DNA of 64,000 nucleotides from Erythrobacter sp. (GCF_024305245.1 NZ_JAMWYX010000001.1:124001-188000), one strand, 5' to 3'. Shown: positions 1 through 9,419, numbered from the stretch's first letter. The notes: generated by a model not told the origin, from the letters alone. Made by a program: numbers and translations.

Positions 1-117
1 ATCCGCGCCGCCTTCGACCAGCGCATCGAGATTGGCCGCCGTGTAGCCGTCGCCTGCGGTGATGAAGCAGACGAGCGCGGGGCGGGAGGCGGCGAAGGTG
101 GTTGAGAGGCGGGTCAT
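1..117 (-). CDS. trpA: Tryptophan synthase alpha subunit, N-terminal part (cut by window edge)
   Basis: Only the first 39 codons are inside the window. They begin [20 protein letters not shown] and continue with AGDGY, the start of the TIM-barrel alpha subunit that cleaves indole-3-glycerol phosphate to indole and passes indole to TrpB. The ATG at 117 overlaps the stop of the preceding small membrane-protein gene by four bases, so translation is probably coupled. It is the last visible gene of a minus-strand trpF-trpB-(small protein)-trpA series. The catalytic residues lie beyond the edge. The identification rests on the N-terminal sequence and the trpB neighbour. Confidence 0.9.
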   Translation of the reverse strand, partial: MTRLSTTFAASRPALVCFITAGDGYTAANLDALVEGGAD

Positions 118-353
118 TGGAAGTTACGATCTTTCATACGCTTGGTGCGGTCGCGTCGCTTTGCCCAGCGCTCATCTAGGGGAATGGTGAACATTGTGGC
201 CAAGGTCATGACTGCTGCCATTCCGATCCAGAAAGGCAAGGAAGAGAGCGTGTAATCAGCAAGCCCAATCCAATTCAGAAAGGCAAAGGCGCCGAATATC
301 CACGCGGTCCAAAGAACCGCATGGATCAGCGCCTTGACGAACAATCGCTTCAA
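114..353 (-). CDS. Small two-helix membrane protein between trpB and trpA
   Basis: A 79-residue protein that I do not recognise. Hydrophobic segments at about residues 8-28 and 39-58 suggest two membrane helices, followed by a very basic tail ([19 protein letters not shown]). The start is a TTG that overlaps the trpB stop as TTGA, and the stop overlaps the trpA ATG, so it is embedded in the trp operon with coupled translation at both ends. It has no obvious role in tryptophan synthesis. It could be a lineage-specific hitchhiker or an inner-membrane protein of unknown function. The tight packing supports a real gene. Confidence 0.72.
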   Translation of the reverse strand: MKRLFVKALIHAVLWTAWIFGAFAFLNWIGLADYTLSSLPFWIGMAAVMTLATMFTIPLDERWAKRRDRTKRMKDRNFQ

Positions 354-1564
354 AGCTCCACCCCGAGCTTCTCCGCCACGGTGAAAATATCCTTATCCCC
401 GCGTCCGCACAGATTCATCAGCACGATGCTGTCCTTGGGCATGGTCGGCGCGACCTTCGCCACAGCGGCAATCGCGTGGGCAGGCTCCAGCGCAGGAATG
501 ATCCCCTCGGTGCGGCACAGAAGCTGGAAGCCTTCCAGCGCCTCGTCATCGGTCACGGCGGTGTAATCGACGCGGCCCGATTCCTTCAGCCACGCGTGTT
601 CCGGCCCGATGCCGGGGTAGTCGAGGCCTGCGCTGATCGAGTGGCCCTCGGTGATCTGGCCGTCTTCGTCCTGTAGCAGGTAGGTGCGGTTGCCGTGGAG
701 CACGCCGGGCGATCCGCCGAGCAGGCTGGCGGCGTGTTCATCGCCGTCGAGGCCGTGGCCCGCCGCTTCGACGCCGAGCATCTTCACGTCGGCGTCATCA
801 AGGAACGGGTGGAACAGCCCCAGCGCGTTCGAGCCGCCGCCGATGCAGGCGACCAGCAGATCGGGCAGGCGGCCCGTGCGGCTCAGCATCTGCGCGCGCG
901 CTTCCTTGCCGATCACGCTCTGGAAGTTGCGCACCATCTCAGGGTAGGGGTGCGGGCCTGCGGCCGTGCCGATGATGTAGAAGGTGTCGTGGACATTCGC
1001 GACCCAATCGCGCAGCCCTTCGTTCATCGCATCCTTCAGCGTCGCGCCGCCGCTGGTGACGGGGATCACCTCCGCGCCGAGCAGCTTCATCCGGAACACA
1101 TTGGGCGATTGCCGTGCAACGTCCTCGGCGCCCATGTAGATCACGCAAGGCAGGCCGAATCGCGCGCAGACCGTGGCGGTGGCAACCCCATGCTGGCCCG
1201 CGCCGGTTTCGGCGATGATACGGGTCTTGCCCATGCGCATCGCCAGCAGAATCTGCCCGATGCAATTGTTGATCTTGTGCGCGCCGGTGTGATTGAGCTC
1301 GTCCCGCTTGAACCACACCTGCGCGCCGCCCAGCTCCTCGGTCAGGCGCGGGGCGAAATAGAGCGGCGAGGGGCGGCCGACATAATGTTCGAGCAGGTCG
1401 TCGAACTCGGCAGCAAACGCGGGGTCAGCCTGCGCGGCGCGATATTCGCGCTCGAGATCCAGCACGAGCGGCATCAGCGTTTCGGCGACATAGCGCCCGC
1501 CGAACTGGCCGAAATGGCCGCGATCGTCAGGCTGGTTGCGGAAGGAGTTGAGGGGTGTGTTCAT
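350..1564 (-). CDS. trpB: Tryptophan synthase beta subunit
   Basis: This PLP enzyme condenses indole with L-serine to form tryptophan, in an alpha2beta2 complex with TrpA. The 404-residue length is normal. The start chosen is [11 protein letters not shown] at 1564, because the typical N-terminal block [15 protein letters not shown] follows; further upstream codons would read through an intergenic repeat. The PLP-binding lysine is K97 in HTGAHKINN, and the phosphate-binding loop is GGGSNALG. It lies downstream of trpF across a 103-base spacer holding an inverted REP pair, and is coupled to the small membrane-protein gene. Confidence 0.97.
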   Translation of the reverse strand: MNTPLNSFRNQPDDRGHFGQFGGRYVAETLMPLVLDLEREYRAAQADPAFAAEFDDLLEHYVGRPSPLYFAPRLTEELGGAQVWFKRDELNHTGAHKINNCIGQILLAMRMGKTRIIAETGAGQHGVATATVCARFGLPCVIYMGAEDVARQSPNVFRMKLLGAEVIPVTSGGATLKDAMNEGLRDWVANVHDTFYIIGTAAGPHPYPEMVRNFQSVIGKEARAQMLSRTGRLPDLLVACIGGGSNALGLFHPFLDDADVKMLGVEAAGHGLDGDEHAASLLGGSPGVLHGNRTYLLQDEDGQITEGHSISAGLDYPGIGPEHAWLKESGRVDYTAVTDDEALEGFQLLCRTEGIIPALEPAHAIAAVAKVAPTMPKDSIVLMNLCGRGDKDIFTVAEKLGVEL

Positions 1565-1570
1565 GAATTT

Positions 1571-1661
1571 CCGTTCGGGCTGAGCTTGTCGAAGCCCTGT
1601 CCTTTCTTCGAGAGCGAGGCGTAGAAAAAGTGCAGCCCTTCGACAAGCTCGGGGCGAACGG
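1571..1661. repeat. Inverted pair of REP-like palindromic units inside the trp operon
   Basis: Two copies of a unit of about 28 bases lie head to head at 1571-1600 and 1633-1661. The shared core is CTTCGACAAGCTC followed by a G/C-rich segment and GAACGG, in opposite orientations, with about 32 bases between them. The pair can fold into a long stem-loop in the trpF-trpB spacer. This core is a familiar intergenic repeat in sphingomonad genomes (from memory), so the pair looks like a REPIN-type doublet. It could affect mRNA stability or the ratio of trpF to trpB expression. Confidence 0.8.
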
Positions 1662-1667
1662 GTATTT

Positions 1668-2303
1668 CTATGCAGGCCTTGCCGCTTTGCAGAAGGCAGC
1701 GATTTTGTCCACGTCCTTGAGGCCGGGTGCGCTTTCGACGCCGGAGGAGGTGTCGACCAGCGGCGCACCGGTCAGGCGGATCGCTTCGGCAACATTGGCG
1801 GGGGTGAGGCCGCCTGCAAGACCCCACGGGGTCGGCGCCTTGTAAGCCTTCAGCACGTCCCAATCGAAGCGCGTGCCATTGCCGCCCGGCAACCCGCTGG
1901 CAGGCGCATCGAACAACAGCATGTCCGCCGCGCCGTGGAACCGGGCTGCATCAACCAGCGAATCCGCATCGCGCACACCCAGCGCACGCCACGCCGCAAC
2001 GCCGGTATCGGCGCGGAAGCGGGCGAGGGTTTCGGGGGTTTCGCTGCCGTGAAACTGCACCACATCGGGGCGCACCTCGCGCACGGCTTCAGCCAGAAGC
2101 GCAGGCGAGGGGTTCACCATCAGCAGCACCATCTTGACCTGCGGCGGCGCCAATTCGCGCAGCCGCGCAGCCTCCGCCAGCGACAGATGACGCGGGCTTT
2201 TGGCGAAATGCACAAGGCCCACATAATCCGCCCGCGCTTGAACAGCAGCGGCGAGTGTTTCGGGTGTGGAAAGCCCGCAAATCTTGACGAGGGTGGAAGG
2301 CAT
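1668..2303 (-). CDS. trpF: Phosphoribosylanthranilate isomerase
   Basis: This enzyme converts N-(5-phosphoribosyl)-anthranilate to the ribulose derivative CdRP in tryptophan biosynthesis. At 211 residues it has the usual single TIM-barrel length. It opens with [12 protein letters not shown], carrying the catalytic cysteine of the KICG motif. DVVQFHGSE and a late [16 protein letters not shown] segment with [12 protein letters not shown] (phosphate-binding loop and Asp) match the family. The start at 2303 lies 9 bases after the GNAT stop, so the genes are probably co-transcribed. The downstream neighbour is trpB. Confidence 0.96.
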   Translation of the reverse strand: MPSTLVKICGLSTPETLAAAVQARADYVGLVHFAKSPRHLSLAEAARLRELAPPQVKMVLLMVNPSPALLAEAVREVRPDVVQFHGSETPETLARFRADTGVAAWRALGVRDADSLVDAARFHGAADMLLFDAPASGLPGGNGTRFDWDVLKAYKAPTPWGLAGGLTPANVAEAIRLTGAPLVDTSSGVESAPGLKDVDKIAAFCKAARPA

Positions 2304-2312
2304 GGCGCGTCC

Positions 2313-2819
2313 CTACGCCGGGCCGAGCGGCTTTTCCAGCACGGCGAAGGTAATCGGCGGATCGCGCAGGACAGGGAAGGGCCGCGTCTCGCCGGTGCGC
2401 CGGTAACCGCGCCTTTCGTACCACGCGATCAGCGCATCGCGACTGTCGATCACGGTCATCTCCATCGCCGCGATACCGAGAGCGCGGGCGTGTTCCTCCG
2501 CCGCATCGAGCAACCGCCGTCCGATGCCGCCCGATTGCAGATCAGGCGCAACACTCAGCATGCCGAGATAGGCGAGCGCGGCGTCTTTCGCAGTCACGGC
2601 AACGCAGCCGATGAGGTCTGCTCCATCACGCGCCACCAGCATCGTCACAGCCGGATTGGGCAGCAGCGCCTCGACCTCACCGGGCGCGACACGTTCATCG
2701 TCGAGAATATCGGCCTCGTGGTTCCATCCGCGCCGCGCCGAGTCGCCGCGATAGGCGGATTCGAGCAGGGATTTCAGGCCAGCAGCATCATCGCGGGACG
2801 CCGCTTCGATGACGATCAA
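2313..2819 (-). CDS. GNAT-family N-acetyltransferase
   Basis: A 168-residue acetyl-CoA-dependent acetyltransferase of unknown substrate. The core fold is visible as GCVAVTAKDAALAYLGMLSV (beta4), followed by QSGGIGRRLLDAAEEHA, the acetyl-CoA pyrophosphate loop of the Q/R-x-x-G-x-G/A type, and AWYERRGYRRTGE at the C-terminal strand. The ATG overlaps the pyrF stop by four bases and its stop is 9 bases from trpF, so it sits inside a pyrF-trpF transcription unit. The context does not reveal whether the target is a small molecule or a protein N-terminus. Confidence 0.9.
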   Translation of the reverse strand: MIVIEAASRDDAAGLKSLLESAYRGDSARRGWNHEADILDDERVAPGEVEALLPNPAVTMLVARDGADLIGCVAVTAKDAALAYLGMLSVAPDLQSGGIGRRLLDAAEEHARALGIAAMEMTVIDSRDALIAWYERRGYRRTGETRPFPVLRDPPITFAVLEKPLGPA

Positions 2820-3490
2820 AGCGTCGCCTCGATCGCGCGGGCCGCTGCCTCCGGGTCTTCGGCGCGGCTGATCGGGCGGCCGATCACGAGCACGCTTGCG
2901 CCATTGTCACGCGCCTGACGCGGGGTGACGACCCGCTTCTGATCGCCGGTGCCGCCGCCAGTCGGGCGCAGGCCGGGGACGACGAAGTAGCCGTCCTTCC
3001 ACGCCTTTTTTACAAAGCCGACTTCCTGTCCGGAACACACCACCCCGTCCAACCCCGCCGCGTGGGCGAGTTCGGCGAGCCGCATCACCTGCGTTTCGGC
3101 GCTGCCGTAAACCCCGGTGGCGGTCAGATCATTGGCGTCGAGGCTGGTGAGCGTCGTCACGGCGACCACCTTGCAACCATCCGCAGCGGCAGCCTTGGCA
3201 TCCTCCATCATTGCCCGCCCGCCGCTGGCGTGAACGGTGACGATCGCGGGTTCGTAGACATGGATCGCCTGCATCGCGGCGGCGACGGTGTTGGGGATGT
3301 CGTGGAACTTCAGATCGAGGAAGATCGGCAGGCCCAAATGCGCGATTTCATGCACACCATGACTGCCGTGGGCGCAGAAAAATTCCAGCCCCAGCTTCAC
3401 CCCGCCGATATGCGATTTGACCTTGGCTAGCAGCGCTTTGGCTGGCTCGAGCTGCGGGATGTCGAGCGCGAGGTAGACCGGGTTGCTCAC
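2816..3490 (-). CDS. pyrF: Orotidine 5'-phosphate decarboxylase
   Basis: Catalyses the last step of de novo UMP synthesis, OMP to UMP plus CO2. The 224-residue protein carries the signature LDLKFHDIPNT at about residues 58-68, with catalytic Lys61 and the following Asp, and a C-terminal VPGLRPTGG phosphate loop. The ATG overlaps the stop of the LapA-domain gene by four bases, and its own stop overlaps the GNAT start, so three genes are translationally linked. The order lapA-like, pyrF, trpF, trpB is, from memory, common in sphingomonads. Confidence 0.97.
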   Translation of the reverse strand: MSNPVYLALDIPQLEPAKALLAKVKSHIGGVKLGLEFFCAHGSHGVHEIAHLGLPIFLDLKFHDIPNTVAAAMQAIHVYEPAIVTVHASGGRAMMEDAKAAAADGCKVVAVTTLTSLDANDLTATGVYGSAETQVMRLAELAHAAGLDGVVCSGQEVGFVKKAWKDGYFVVPGLRPTGGGTGDQKRVVTPRQARDNGASVLVIGRPISRAEDPEAAARAIEATL

Positions 3491-3867
3491 TTGGTAACTC
3501 CATCGCTGCCACTATCTGTCGGGGACAGCGGATCGGCCGGTTGTCCCGCTTTCATCCCGGAATTATCCACAGGCCTGTCCACGACTGCGGCTGGCGTCTG
3601 GGCGTCGTTCTGGCGGGCGAGCGCGGCGGTCTTGAGCGAGTTCTCCAGCGCTCGCACGCGGCGGTTGAGCCCCCATTTCACGCTCAGGTGATAGGTCAGC
3701 AGCGGGACGAACCCCAGCGCGAACGCCAGTAGCGCCAGCACCGGTAGCTTGGTTTCCATCACGAGGTTCTGCCACAGCGTCACCTCGACCGGCTTCCAGT
3801 TGTAGATCGAGAAGATCAGGAACCCGAGCAGCGCGAGAACCCAGATGATGGTGCGAAGGATCTTCAC
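3487..3867 (-). CDS. LapA-domain inner-membrane protein
   Basis: A 126-residue protein with two membrane helices (about residues 6-20 and 43-62) flanking a short IYNWKPVEVTLW segment, the pattern of the lipopolysaccharide assembly protein A (DUF1049) family. In enterobacteria LapA works with LapB in controlling LPS synthesis. No lapB is adjacent here, so the name describes the domain only. After the second helix a short basic/coiled region (NRRVRALENSLKTAALARQ) leads to a low-complexity Pro/Asp/Ser tail likely in the cytoplasm. It is the first gene of the pyrF-trp unit. Confidence 0.88.
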   Translation of the reverse strand: MKILRTIIWVLALLGFLIFSIYNWKPVEVTLWQNLVMETKLPVLALLAFALGFVPLLTYHLSVKWGLNRRVRALENSLKTAALARQNDAQTPAAVVDRPVDNSGMKAGQPADPLSPTDSGSDGVTK

Positions 3868-3943
3868 AGGCGGAGCCTCTCCCGTTGGCCTTGTGCTGCG
3901 GCGAGCCTAGGCGATTTGCCAACCGTGTCCAGCATCGCCGCCT

Positions 3944-5254
3944 TCAAGCGAACACCCGCGCGAAGATCGTGTCGACATGGGCAAAGTGGTACGCAAGGTC
4001 GAACTTCTCCTCCAGCTCTGCCGGGGACAGTGCGGCGGTCACATCGGGATCGGACTTGAGCAGATCGAGCAGCGACAGGCTGCCGCTTGATTCCCAAACC
4101 TTCATCGCATTGCGCTGCACCAGACGGTAGGCATCCTCGCGGCTTACGCCTGCCTGCGTCAGCGCCAGCAGGACCCGCTGCGAGTGGACGAGGCCGCCCA
4201 TGCTATCGAGGTTCTTCTGCATCCGCTCAGGATAGATCAGCAGCTTCTCGACCACGCCGGTCAGACGGGCGAGAGCAAAGTCGAGCGTGATGGTGGCATC
4301 CGGGCCGATGAAGCGCTCCACCGACGAGTGCGAGATATCGCGTTCATGCCACAGCGCCACATTCTCCAGTGCGGGCAGGGCATAGGCGCGGATCATGCGG
4401 GCCTGACCGGTCAGATTTTCGGTCAGGATCGGGTTGCGCTTGTGCGGCATCGCTGAAGAACCCTTTTGCCCGGGCGAGAAGTATTCCTCCGCCTCCAGCA
4501 CTTCGGTGCGTTGCAGGTGGCGGATCTCGACCGCGAGCCGTTCGATACTACCCGCGACGACCGCCAGCGTGGCGAAATACATCGCGTGGCGATCGCGCGG
4601 GATCACCTGTGTGCTGACCGGTTCGATGGCAAGGCCCAGCTTTTCGGCCACGTGCGCCTCGACCGCCGGATCGACATTGGCAAAGGTGCCGACCGCACCG
4701 CTGATCGCGCAGGTCGCGATTTCTGCCCGAGCCGCGACGAGCCGATCCCGGCAGCGGGCGAACTCGGCATAGGCCTGCGCCAGCTTCAGCCCAAACGTCA
4801 CCGGTTCGGCATGGATGCCGTGGCTGCGGCCGATGGTGGGGGTGTATTTGTGTTCCATCGCGCGGGTCTTGATCGCCGCGAGCAGCGCGTCGGTGTCTTC
4901 CAGCAGGATATCGGTCGCGCGCGCCAACTGCACCGACAGCGTGGTGTCGAGCACGTCGGAACTGGTCATGCCCTGATGCATGAAGCGCGCTTCGTCGCCG
5001 ACCTGCTCCGCCACCCAGGTGAGGAAGGCGATCACGTCGTGCTTGGTCACCGCCTCGATCGCGTCGATAGCCTCGACATCGATCTTCGGATTGGTCGCCC
5101 ACCAGTCCCACAGTGCCTTGGCCGCAGACGGCGGCACCACGCCGAGCTCGCCCAGCTTCTCGGTCGCATGCGCCTCGATCTCGAACCAGATGCGATATTT
5201 CGCCTCCGGCTCCCACAGGGCGGTCATGGCAGGGCGGGCATAACGGGGGACCAT
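3944..5254 (-). CDS. purB: Adenylosuccinate lyase
   Basis: This homotetrameric lyase removes fumarate from SAICAR and from adenylosuccinate in purine synthesis. The 436-residue length is typical of the bacterial short form. The fumarase/aspartase-superfamily signature SSAMPHKRNP, with the mobile loop of the active site, is present in the middle of the protein. The conserved GMTSSDVLDT and GRSHGIHAEP segments, the latter with a catalytic His, are also seen. The start MVPRYARPAMTALWEPEAKY is the classic N-terminus. It is separated by 76 bases from the downstream lapA-like gene and probably has its own promoter. Confidence 0.97.
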   Translation of the reverse strand: MVPRYARPAMTALWEPEAKYRIWFEIEAHATEKLGELGVVPPSAAKALWDWWATNPKIDVEAIDAIEAVTKHDVIAFLTWVAEQVGDEARFMHQGMTSSDVLDTTLSVQLARATDILLEDTDALLAAIKTRAMEHKYTPTIGRSHGIHAEPVTFGLKLAQAYAEFARCRDRLVAARAEIATCAISGAVGTFANVDPAVEAHVAEKLGLAIEPVSTQVIPRDRHAMYFATLAVVAGSIERLAVEIRHLQRTEVLEAEEYFSPGQKGSSAMPHKRNPILTENLTGQARMIRAYALPALENVALWHERDISHSSVERFIGPDATITLDFALARLTGVVEKLLIYPERMQKNLDSMGGLVHSQRVLLALTQAGVSREDAYRLVQRNAMKVWESSGSLSLLDLLKSDPDVTAALSPAELEEKFDLAYHFAHVDTIFARVFA

Positions 5255-5336
5255 CGGCGGCTCCGGATGAGGGGTCTGACTTGGGGGAGCGGCTAGGCGG
5301 GCCGGGCGCGGATGGCAACCCTGTCAAATCGGCCTG

Positions 5337-6119
5337 TCAGATAAGCCCCTTGGCGCGCAGGCTGGTGTGCCCTTCGCGGCCGATGATGACGTGATCGTGC
5401 ACGGTCACGCCGAGCAGCCGCCCCGCCTCGGCGATGCGCTGGGTGATCTGGATGTCGGCGCGGCTGGGTTCGGGATTGCCGCTGGGGTGGTTGTGGACCA
5501 GGATCATCGCCGAAGCGCCCACATCCATCGCCCGGCGGATCACCTCGCGCGGGTGGATCGCCGCTTCATCAATCGAGCCGTCGCCGAGATGATGATCCTC
5601 GATCAGCCGGTTCCGCGTATCGAGATACAGGATTCGCACCCGCTCCACCGTCAGATGCGCCATGTCCGTGGTGAGGTAGTCGATCAGCGCCTGCCAGGAA
5701 CCGAGCACCGGCTTCTTGATGATTTCGCCGCGCGTCATGCGGCGGGCGGCGGTGGCGACCGATTTGAGCGCGGCGGCGCTGGTTTCGCCCACGCCTTTGA
5801 CCCGTTGGAGCGCCTTGGGATCGGCATTGAGAACGCCTGCGAGGCTGCCGAACTGTGCGATCAGGGCCTTGGCGATGGGCTTGGTGTCGCCCTGCTTGAT
5901 CGCGGCGAACAGCAGGTATTCCAGCACTTCGTAATCGGCCAGCGCCTCTGCCCCGCCGTTCAGCAGCCGTTCGCGCAGGCGCGCGCGGTGGCCTGCACCG
6001 GCGGCCTTGCCCGCCTCCGGCGCTGGCCCGGAAGCGCTTGCATGCGCCTCGCCAAAATCGAAACCGTCTTCAGCTTCCGGCAATGCGACCCCCGGCAGGA
6101 ATTGACCCTGCTCTCTCAT
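5337..6119 (-). CDS. radC: RadC-family JAB/MPN-domain protein
   Basis: A 260-residue protein with a helix-hairpin-helix-like N-terminal half (RLLNGGAEALADYEVLEYLL, then AKALI...RVKGVGETSAAAL) and a C-terminal JAMM metalloprotease fold. The zinc-site motif H-x-H-x10-D is intact as HNHPSGNPEPSRAD. RadC was once linked to DNA repair; its biochemical role is still unclear and the JAMM fold suggests metal-dependent hydrolysis. The start at MREQGQFLPGV (6119) is preferred, because the longer frame adds a basic low-complexity stretch and runs into the divergent ydbH-like gene at 6157. Confidence 0.9.
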   Translation of the reverse strand: MREQGQFLPGVALPEAEDGFDFGEAHASASGPAPEAGKAAGAGHRARLRERLLNGGAEALADYEVLEYLLFAAIKQGDTKPIAKALIAQFGSLAGVLNADPKALQRVKGVGETSAAALKSVATAARRMTRGEIIKKPVLGSWQALIDYLTTDMAHLTVERVRILYLDTRNRLIEDHHLGDGSIDEAAIHPREVIRRAMDVGASAMILVHNHPSGNPEPSRADIQITQRIAEAGRLLGVTVHDHVIIGREGHTSLRAKGLI

Positions 6120-6156
6120 TGCCTTTGGGGGACGATGCGCGCAAGGGTGCGAAACG

Positions 6157-9100
6157 ATGGCGGTGCCCGAGACGCAAGCTGATACTCCTCCGCCCGCGGC
6201 CTCGCGCCGCCTGTGGCCACGTGGTTGGCGTGCCCGCTTCGGATTGGGCGGCGCAGCAGTGGCGCTCGCGGCAGGCAGCGTCGCGTGGTTCGATCGCGAG
6301 CGTATCGCTGGCGATTTCATCGATGATTACCTCGTTCAAAGCGGCGTTCCCGCCACATACGACATTATCGCCATCGGCCCCCGTGCACAGGTAATCGAGA
6401 ACCTCGTGATCGGCGATCCCGCGCGCCCCGATTTCACCGCGCGGCGGATGGTGGTGGAGCTTGGTGTGGGCTGGGCCGGACCCGAAGTGCGCCGCGTCAG
6501 GCTCGACGGCGCACGGCTCTTCGGCAGCTATCGCGGCGGCGAACTCAGCTTCGGTGCGCTCGATCCGCTGGTCTTTACCGACAGCACAGCGCCGCCCGCC
6601 CTGCCCGGCATCGACATGACGATCACCGATGCCCGCGCGTTGCTGGAGAGCGATTACGGCGACGTCGGCGTGAAGCTGGACGGGGAAGGGCGGCTGGATG
6701 ACGGGTTCGCCGGAAAACTCGCCGCCACAACGCGGGGAATCGGTACGCCAACCTGCCGCGCCGATGCTGCGACACTTTATGGCACGATCACGACCTCCGC
6801 CGGTGCACCGCGCCTTGCTGGGCCGCTGCGAATGTCCGGGCTGGATTGCGGCGGAGCGCGGCTGACGCAGGCCGATGTCGGCACCGAACTCACGCTCGCA
6901 CGCGATTTCGGCCGCGCTGAAGGCGACTTCGCACTTGAAGGCACCGGCCTTGCGTATGCCGACTATTCGGGTGCGACACTGACCGGCACCGGAAAGCTCG
7001 CATGGTCGGGCACAGGACTGGTGCTCGCGCATGATCTGGGGATTACCGATGTCGCGACGCCGCAGGGACGAATTGCCCGTTTCGCTGCCGAAGGGACGTG
7101 GAAGAGCGGCAGCGATGCGGCGCGCGGGACCTGGCAGGGGCGCCTTCAGGGCGAAGGGCTGGCGGCGGATGCGGCGCTTGGGCGGTCGCTTGCGTCGGCT
7201 GAACGCGGGCTCGAAGGCACCCTGCTTGCGCCGCTGATCGCAAAGGTGCGCGGCGGGCTGGCGGAGGCACTGGGCGGGGCCAGCTTCAGCGCCGAGGCTC
7301 TGGTGCGGCACAAGCCGGGCGAAGCGGCACTGGTCATCCCGGAAGCCGCTCTCACCAGCCGCGCGGGGGAGCGGGTCGCCGCGCTTTCGCAGGTCAATGT
7401 GGCGCTTGCGGACGGAGCGTTGGCGGGTCTGCGCGGCAATGTCCTGATCGGCGGCGCGGGCCTGCCCAATATCAATGGCCGGATGGAGCAGGGGGGTGGC
7501 GGTTGGGCGCTGCGGATGACGATGGCCGAATATAGCGCGGGCGCGAACCGGGTGGAGGTTCCGCGCCTGACCTTGCGGCAGGAACGCGGCGGTTCGCTGC
7601 GGTTCGACGGGACCGTGAGAGCCAGCGGCGATCTGCCGGGCGGCGCGATCAGCGGTCTCGACTTGCCGATCGAAGGGCGCTGGTCGGCGGCGCGCGGGCT
7701 TGCGCTCGGCACGCGCTGCACGGCCCTGCGGTTCGGATCGCTGGCGCTGTCGGGAATGGCGCTGGAAGGGCAGGGGATGACCCTGTGTCCGGAAGGCGAC
7801 GCGCCGCTGCTGGCGTATGATGATACGCTGCGGTTGGCGGCGCGCAGCGGGCCGGTGGAACTGGCCGGAACGCTGGGCGAAAGTCCGGCCTGGCTGTCCG
7901 CCCGCAGTCTTGCGTTACGCTACCCCGCACCGTTCGAGGTCGAAGGACTTTCGGCCCGCTTGGGCGCTCCCGGCAGCGAAGCGCGGCTGAGTGCGGCCAG
8001 CCTCACCGGCAGCCTTGCTGGCGACATCGGCGGCAGCTTTACCGGCGGATCGGCCGCGCTCGATCTCGTCCCGCTCGATCTGGGTGCGATCACCGGGCAA
8101 TGGTCCTTCGCCGATGGCGTCCTGCGCGTGGAGGAGGGGGCCTTCATGCTCACTGACCGCCCGGCTGAGGGACCGGAGCGATTCGCGCCGCTGCTGGCGC
8201 GAGGGGCGGTGCTGTCACTGGCGGATAATGCCCTCACGGCAACGGCAAGCCTGCGTCATCCGGCATCCGGCCGGGAGGTTGCCAGAATCGCCATCGACCA
8301 CGATCTGGCCAGCGCCGCCGGTGGCGCCAGCCTGACAGTGCCGGGCCTCGCATTCGATCCCGCCCTGCAGCCCGAAGACCTGTCCTACCTTGCCCAAGAC
8401 ATCATCGTTTTTGCCGAGGGCACTGTCTCGGGCACAGGCCGGATCGACTGGGTTGGCGACACCATCACCAGCAGCGGCACTTTCGGCAGCGATGGCCTTG
8501 CCTTTGCCGCCCCGTTCGGTCCGGTGCGCGGGTTGAAGGGAGATGTGCGCTTCACCGATCTGCTCAATCTCACCACCGCGCCCGATCAGGAACTCACCAT
8601 CGCCGCGATCAATCCGGGGGTGGAGGTGCTGGCGGGCAAGGTGCGATTCGATCTGAAAGACGGCGTGCTGCTCAGCCTCAAGGATGCGCGGTTTCCCTTC
8701 ATGGGCGGCAATCTGATCATGCGCCCGCTGGAAATGGACTTCAGCCAGCCCGAAGAACGCCGCTATGTGTTCGAAATCATCGGCCTCGACGCCGCCACGT
8801 TCGTTGCCGAGATGGAGCTGACCAATCTTTCGGCCACCGGAACCTTTGATGGGACGGTGCCGATTGTCTTCGACAAGGATGGCAATGGCCGGATCGAAGG
8901 GGGGGTGCTGCTCAGCCGCACCGGCGGGGGCAATGTCGCCTATGTCGGCGAACTCACCTACGAGGATCTGGGCACAATGGGCAATTATGCATTTTCCGCG
9001 CTGAGATCGCTTGATTACCGGCAGATGAGCGTGGGGCTGAACGGCAACCTTGCGGGCGAGATCATCACCAGCTTCCAGTTCGATGGCATCGGACAGGGCG

Positions 9101-9348
9101 AGGGCGCGAGCAGCAACTTCGTCACCCGCCGACTTGCGAAGCTGCCGATCCGCTTCAAGATCAACGTCCGCTCGGAAAATTTCTACCAGCTGGCGACCAT
9201 GGTGCGTTCGTTCTGGGACGTGGATTATCTCGGCAACCCGGTCGATCGCGGGTTGCTTCGGTCCGAAGGCGGCCGCTTCGTTCCCGCCAACCCCGTCGCA
9301 CCGTCCGGCAAACCTGTTCAACCTCCCGAAAGCGAAGACCAGCCATGA
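6157..9348 (+). CDS. ydbH: YdbH-family intermembrane lipid-transport protein (AsmA-like)
   Basis: A 1063-residue protein with a short cytoplasmic N-terminus, one membrane anchor at about residues 28-45 (GLGGAAVALAAGSVAWF) and a very long beta-rich periplasmic part built of repeated strand pairs, the architecture of the AsmA-like bridge proteins. The C-terminal region, with GGNVAYVGELTYEDLGTMGN and RFKINVRSENFYQL, fits the YdbH family. In E. coli YdbH, with the lipoprotein YnbE, forms a bridge carrying phospholipids toward the outer membrane, partly redundant with TamB and YhdP. Here the next two genes are ynbE- and ydbL-like, which strongly supports the call. Confidence 0.9.
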   Translation: MAVPETQADTPPPAASRRLWPRGWRARFGLGGAAVALAAGSVAWFDRERIAGDFIDDYLVQSGVPATYDIIAIGPRAQVIENLVIGDPARPDFTARRMVVELGVGWAGPEVRRVRLDGARLFGSYRGGELSFGALDPLVFTDSTAPPALPGIDMTITDARALLESDYGDVGVKLDGEGRLDDGFAGKLAATTRGIGTPTCRADAATLYGTITTSAGAPRLAGPLRMSGLDCGGARLTQADVGTELTLARDFGRAEGDFALEGTGLAYADYSGATLTGTGKLAWSGTGLVLAHDLGITDVATPQGRIARFAAEGTWKSGSDAARGTWQGRLQGEGLAADAALGRSLASAERGLEGTLLAPLIAKVRGGLAEALGGASFSAEALVRHKPGEAALVIPEAALTSRAGERVAALSQVNVALADGALAGLRGNVLIGGAGLPNINGRMEQGGGGWALRMTMAEYSAGANRVEVPRLTLRQERGGSLRFDGTVRASGDLPGGAISGLDLPIEGRWSAARGLALGTRCTALRFGSLALSGMALEGQGMTLCPEGDAPLLAYDDTLRLAARSGPVELAGTLGESPAWLSARSLALRYPAPFEVEGLSARLGAPGSEARLSAASLTGSLAGDIGGSFTGGSAALDLVPLDLGAITGQWSFADGVLRVEEGAFMLTDRPAEGPERFAPLLARGAVLSLADNALTATASLRHPASGREVARIAIDHDLASAAGGASLTVPGLAFDPALQPEDLSYLAQDIIVFAEGTVSGTGRIDWVGDTITSSGTFGSDGLAFAAPFGPVRGLKGDVRFTDLLNLTTAPDQELTIAAINPGVEVLAGKVRFDLKDGVLLSLKDARFPFMGGNLIMRPLEMDFSQPEERRYVFEIIGLDAATFVAEMELTNLSATGTFDGTVPIVFDKDGNGRIEGGVLLSRTGGGNVAYVGELTYEDLGTMGNYAFSALRSLDYRQMSVGLNGNLAGEIITSFQFDGIGQGEGASSNFVTRRLAKLPIRFKINVRSENFYQLATMVRSFWDVDYLGNPVDRGLLRSEGGRFVPANPVAPSGKPVQPPESEDQP

Positions 9349-9419
9349 CACATGCCGAATTGACCGTGCGCCTAGGCGCTGCCACGTCGTGTGACGCAAC
9401 ACGGGGAGGGCAGGCAGGG

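Noticed and set aside
695-1624. A 309-codon plus-strand open frame opposite trpB
   Set aside because: It is the antisense shadow of trpB in GC-rich DNA, rich in Arg, Ala and His, without a ribosome site or family motifs.
8215-9402. A 395-codon minus-strand frame opposite the end of ydbH
   Set aside because: Antisense shadow. The plus-strand protein has clear family motifs and the ydbH-ynbE-ydbL context.
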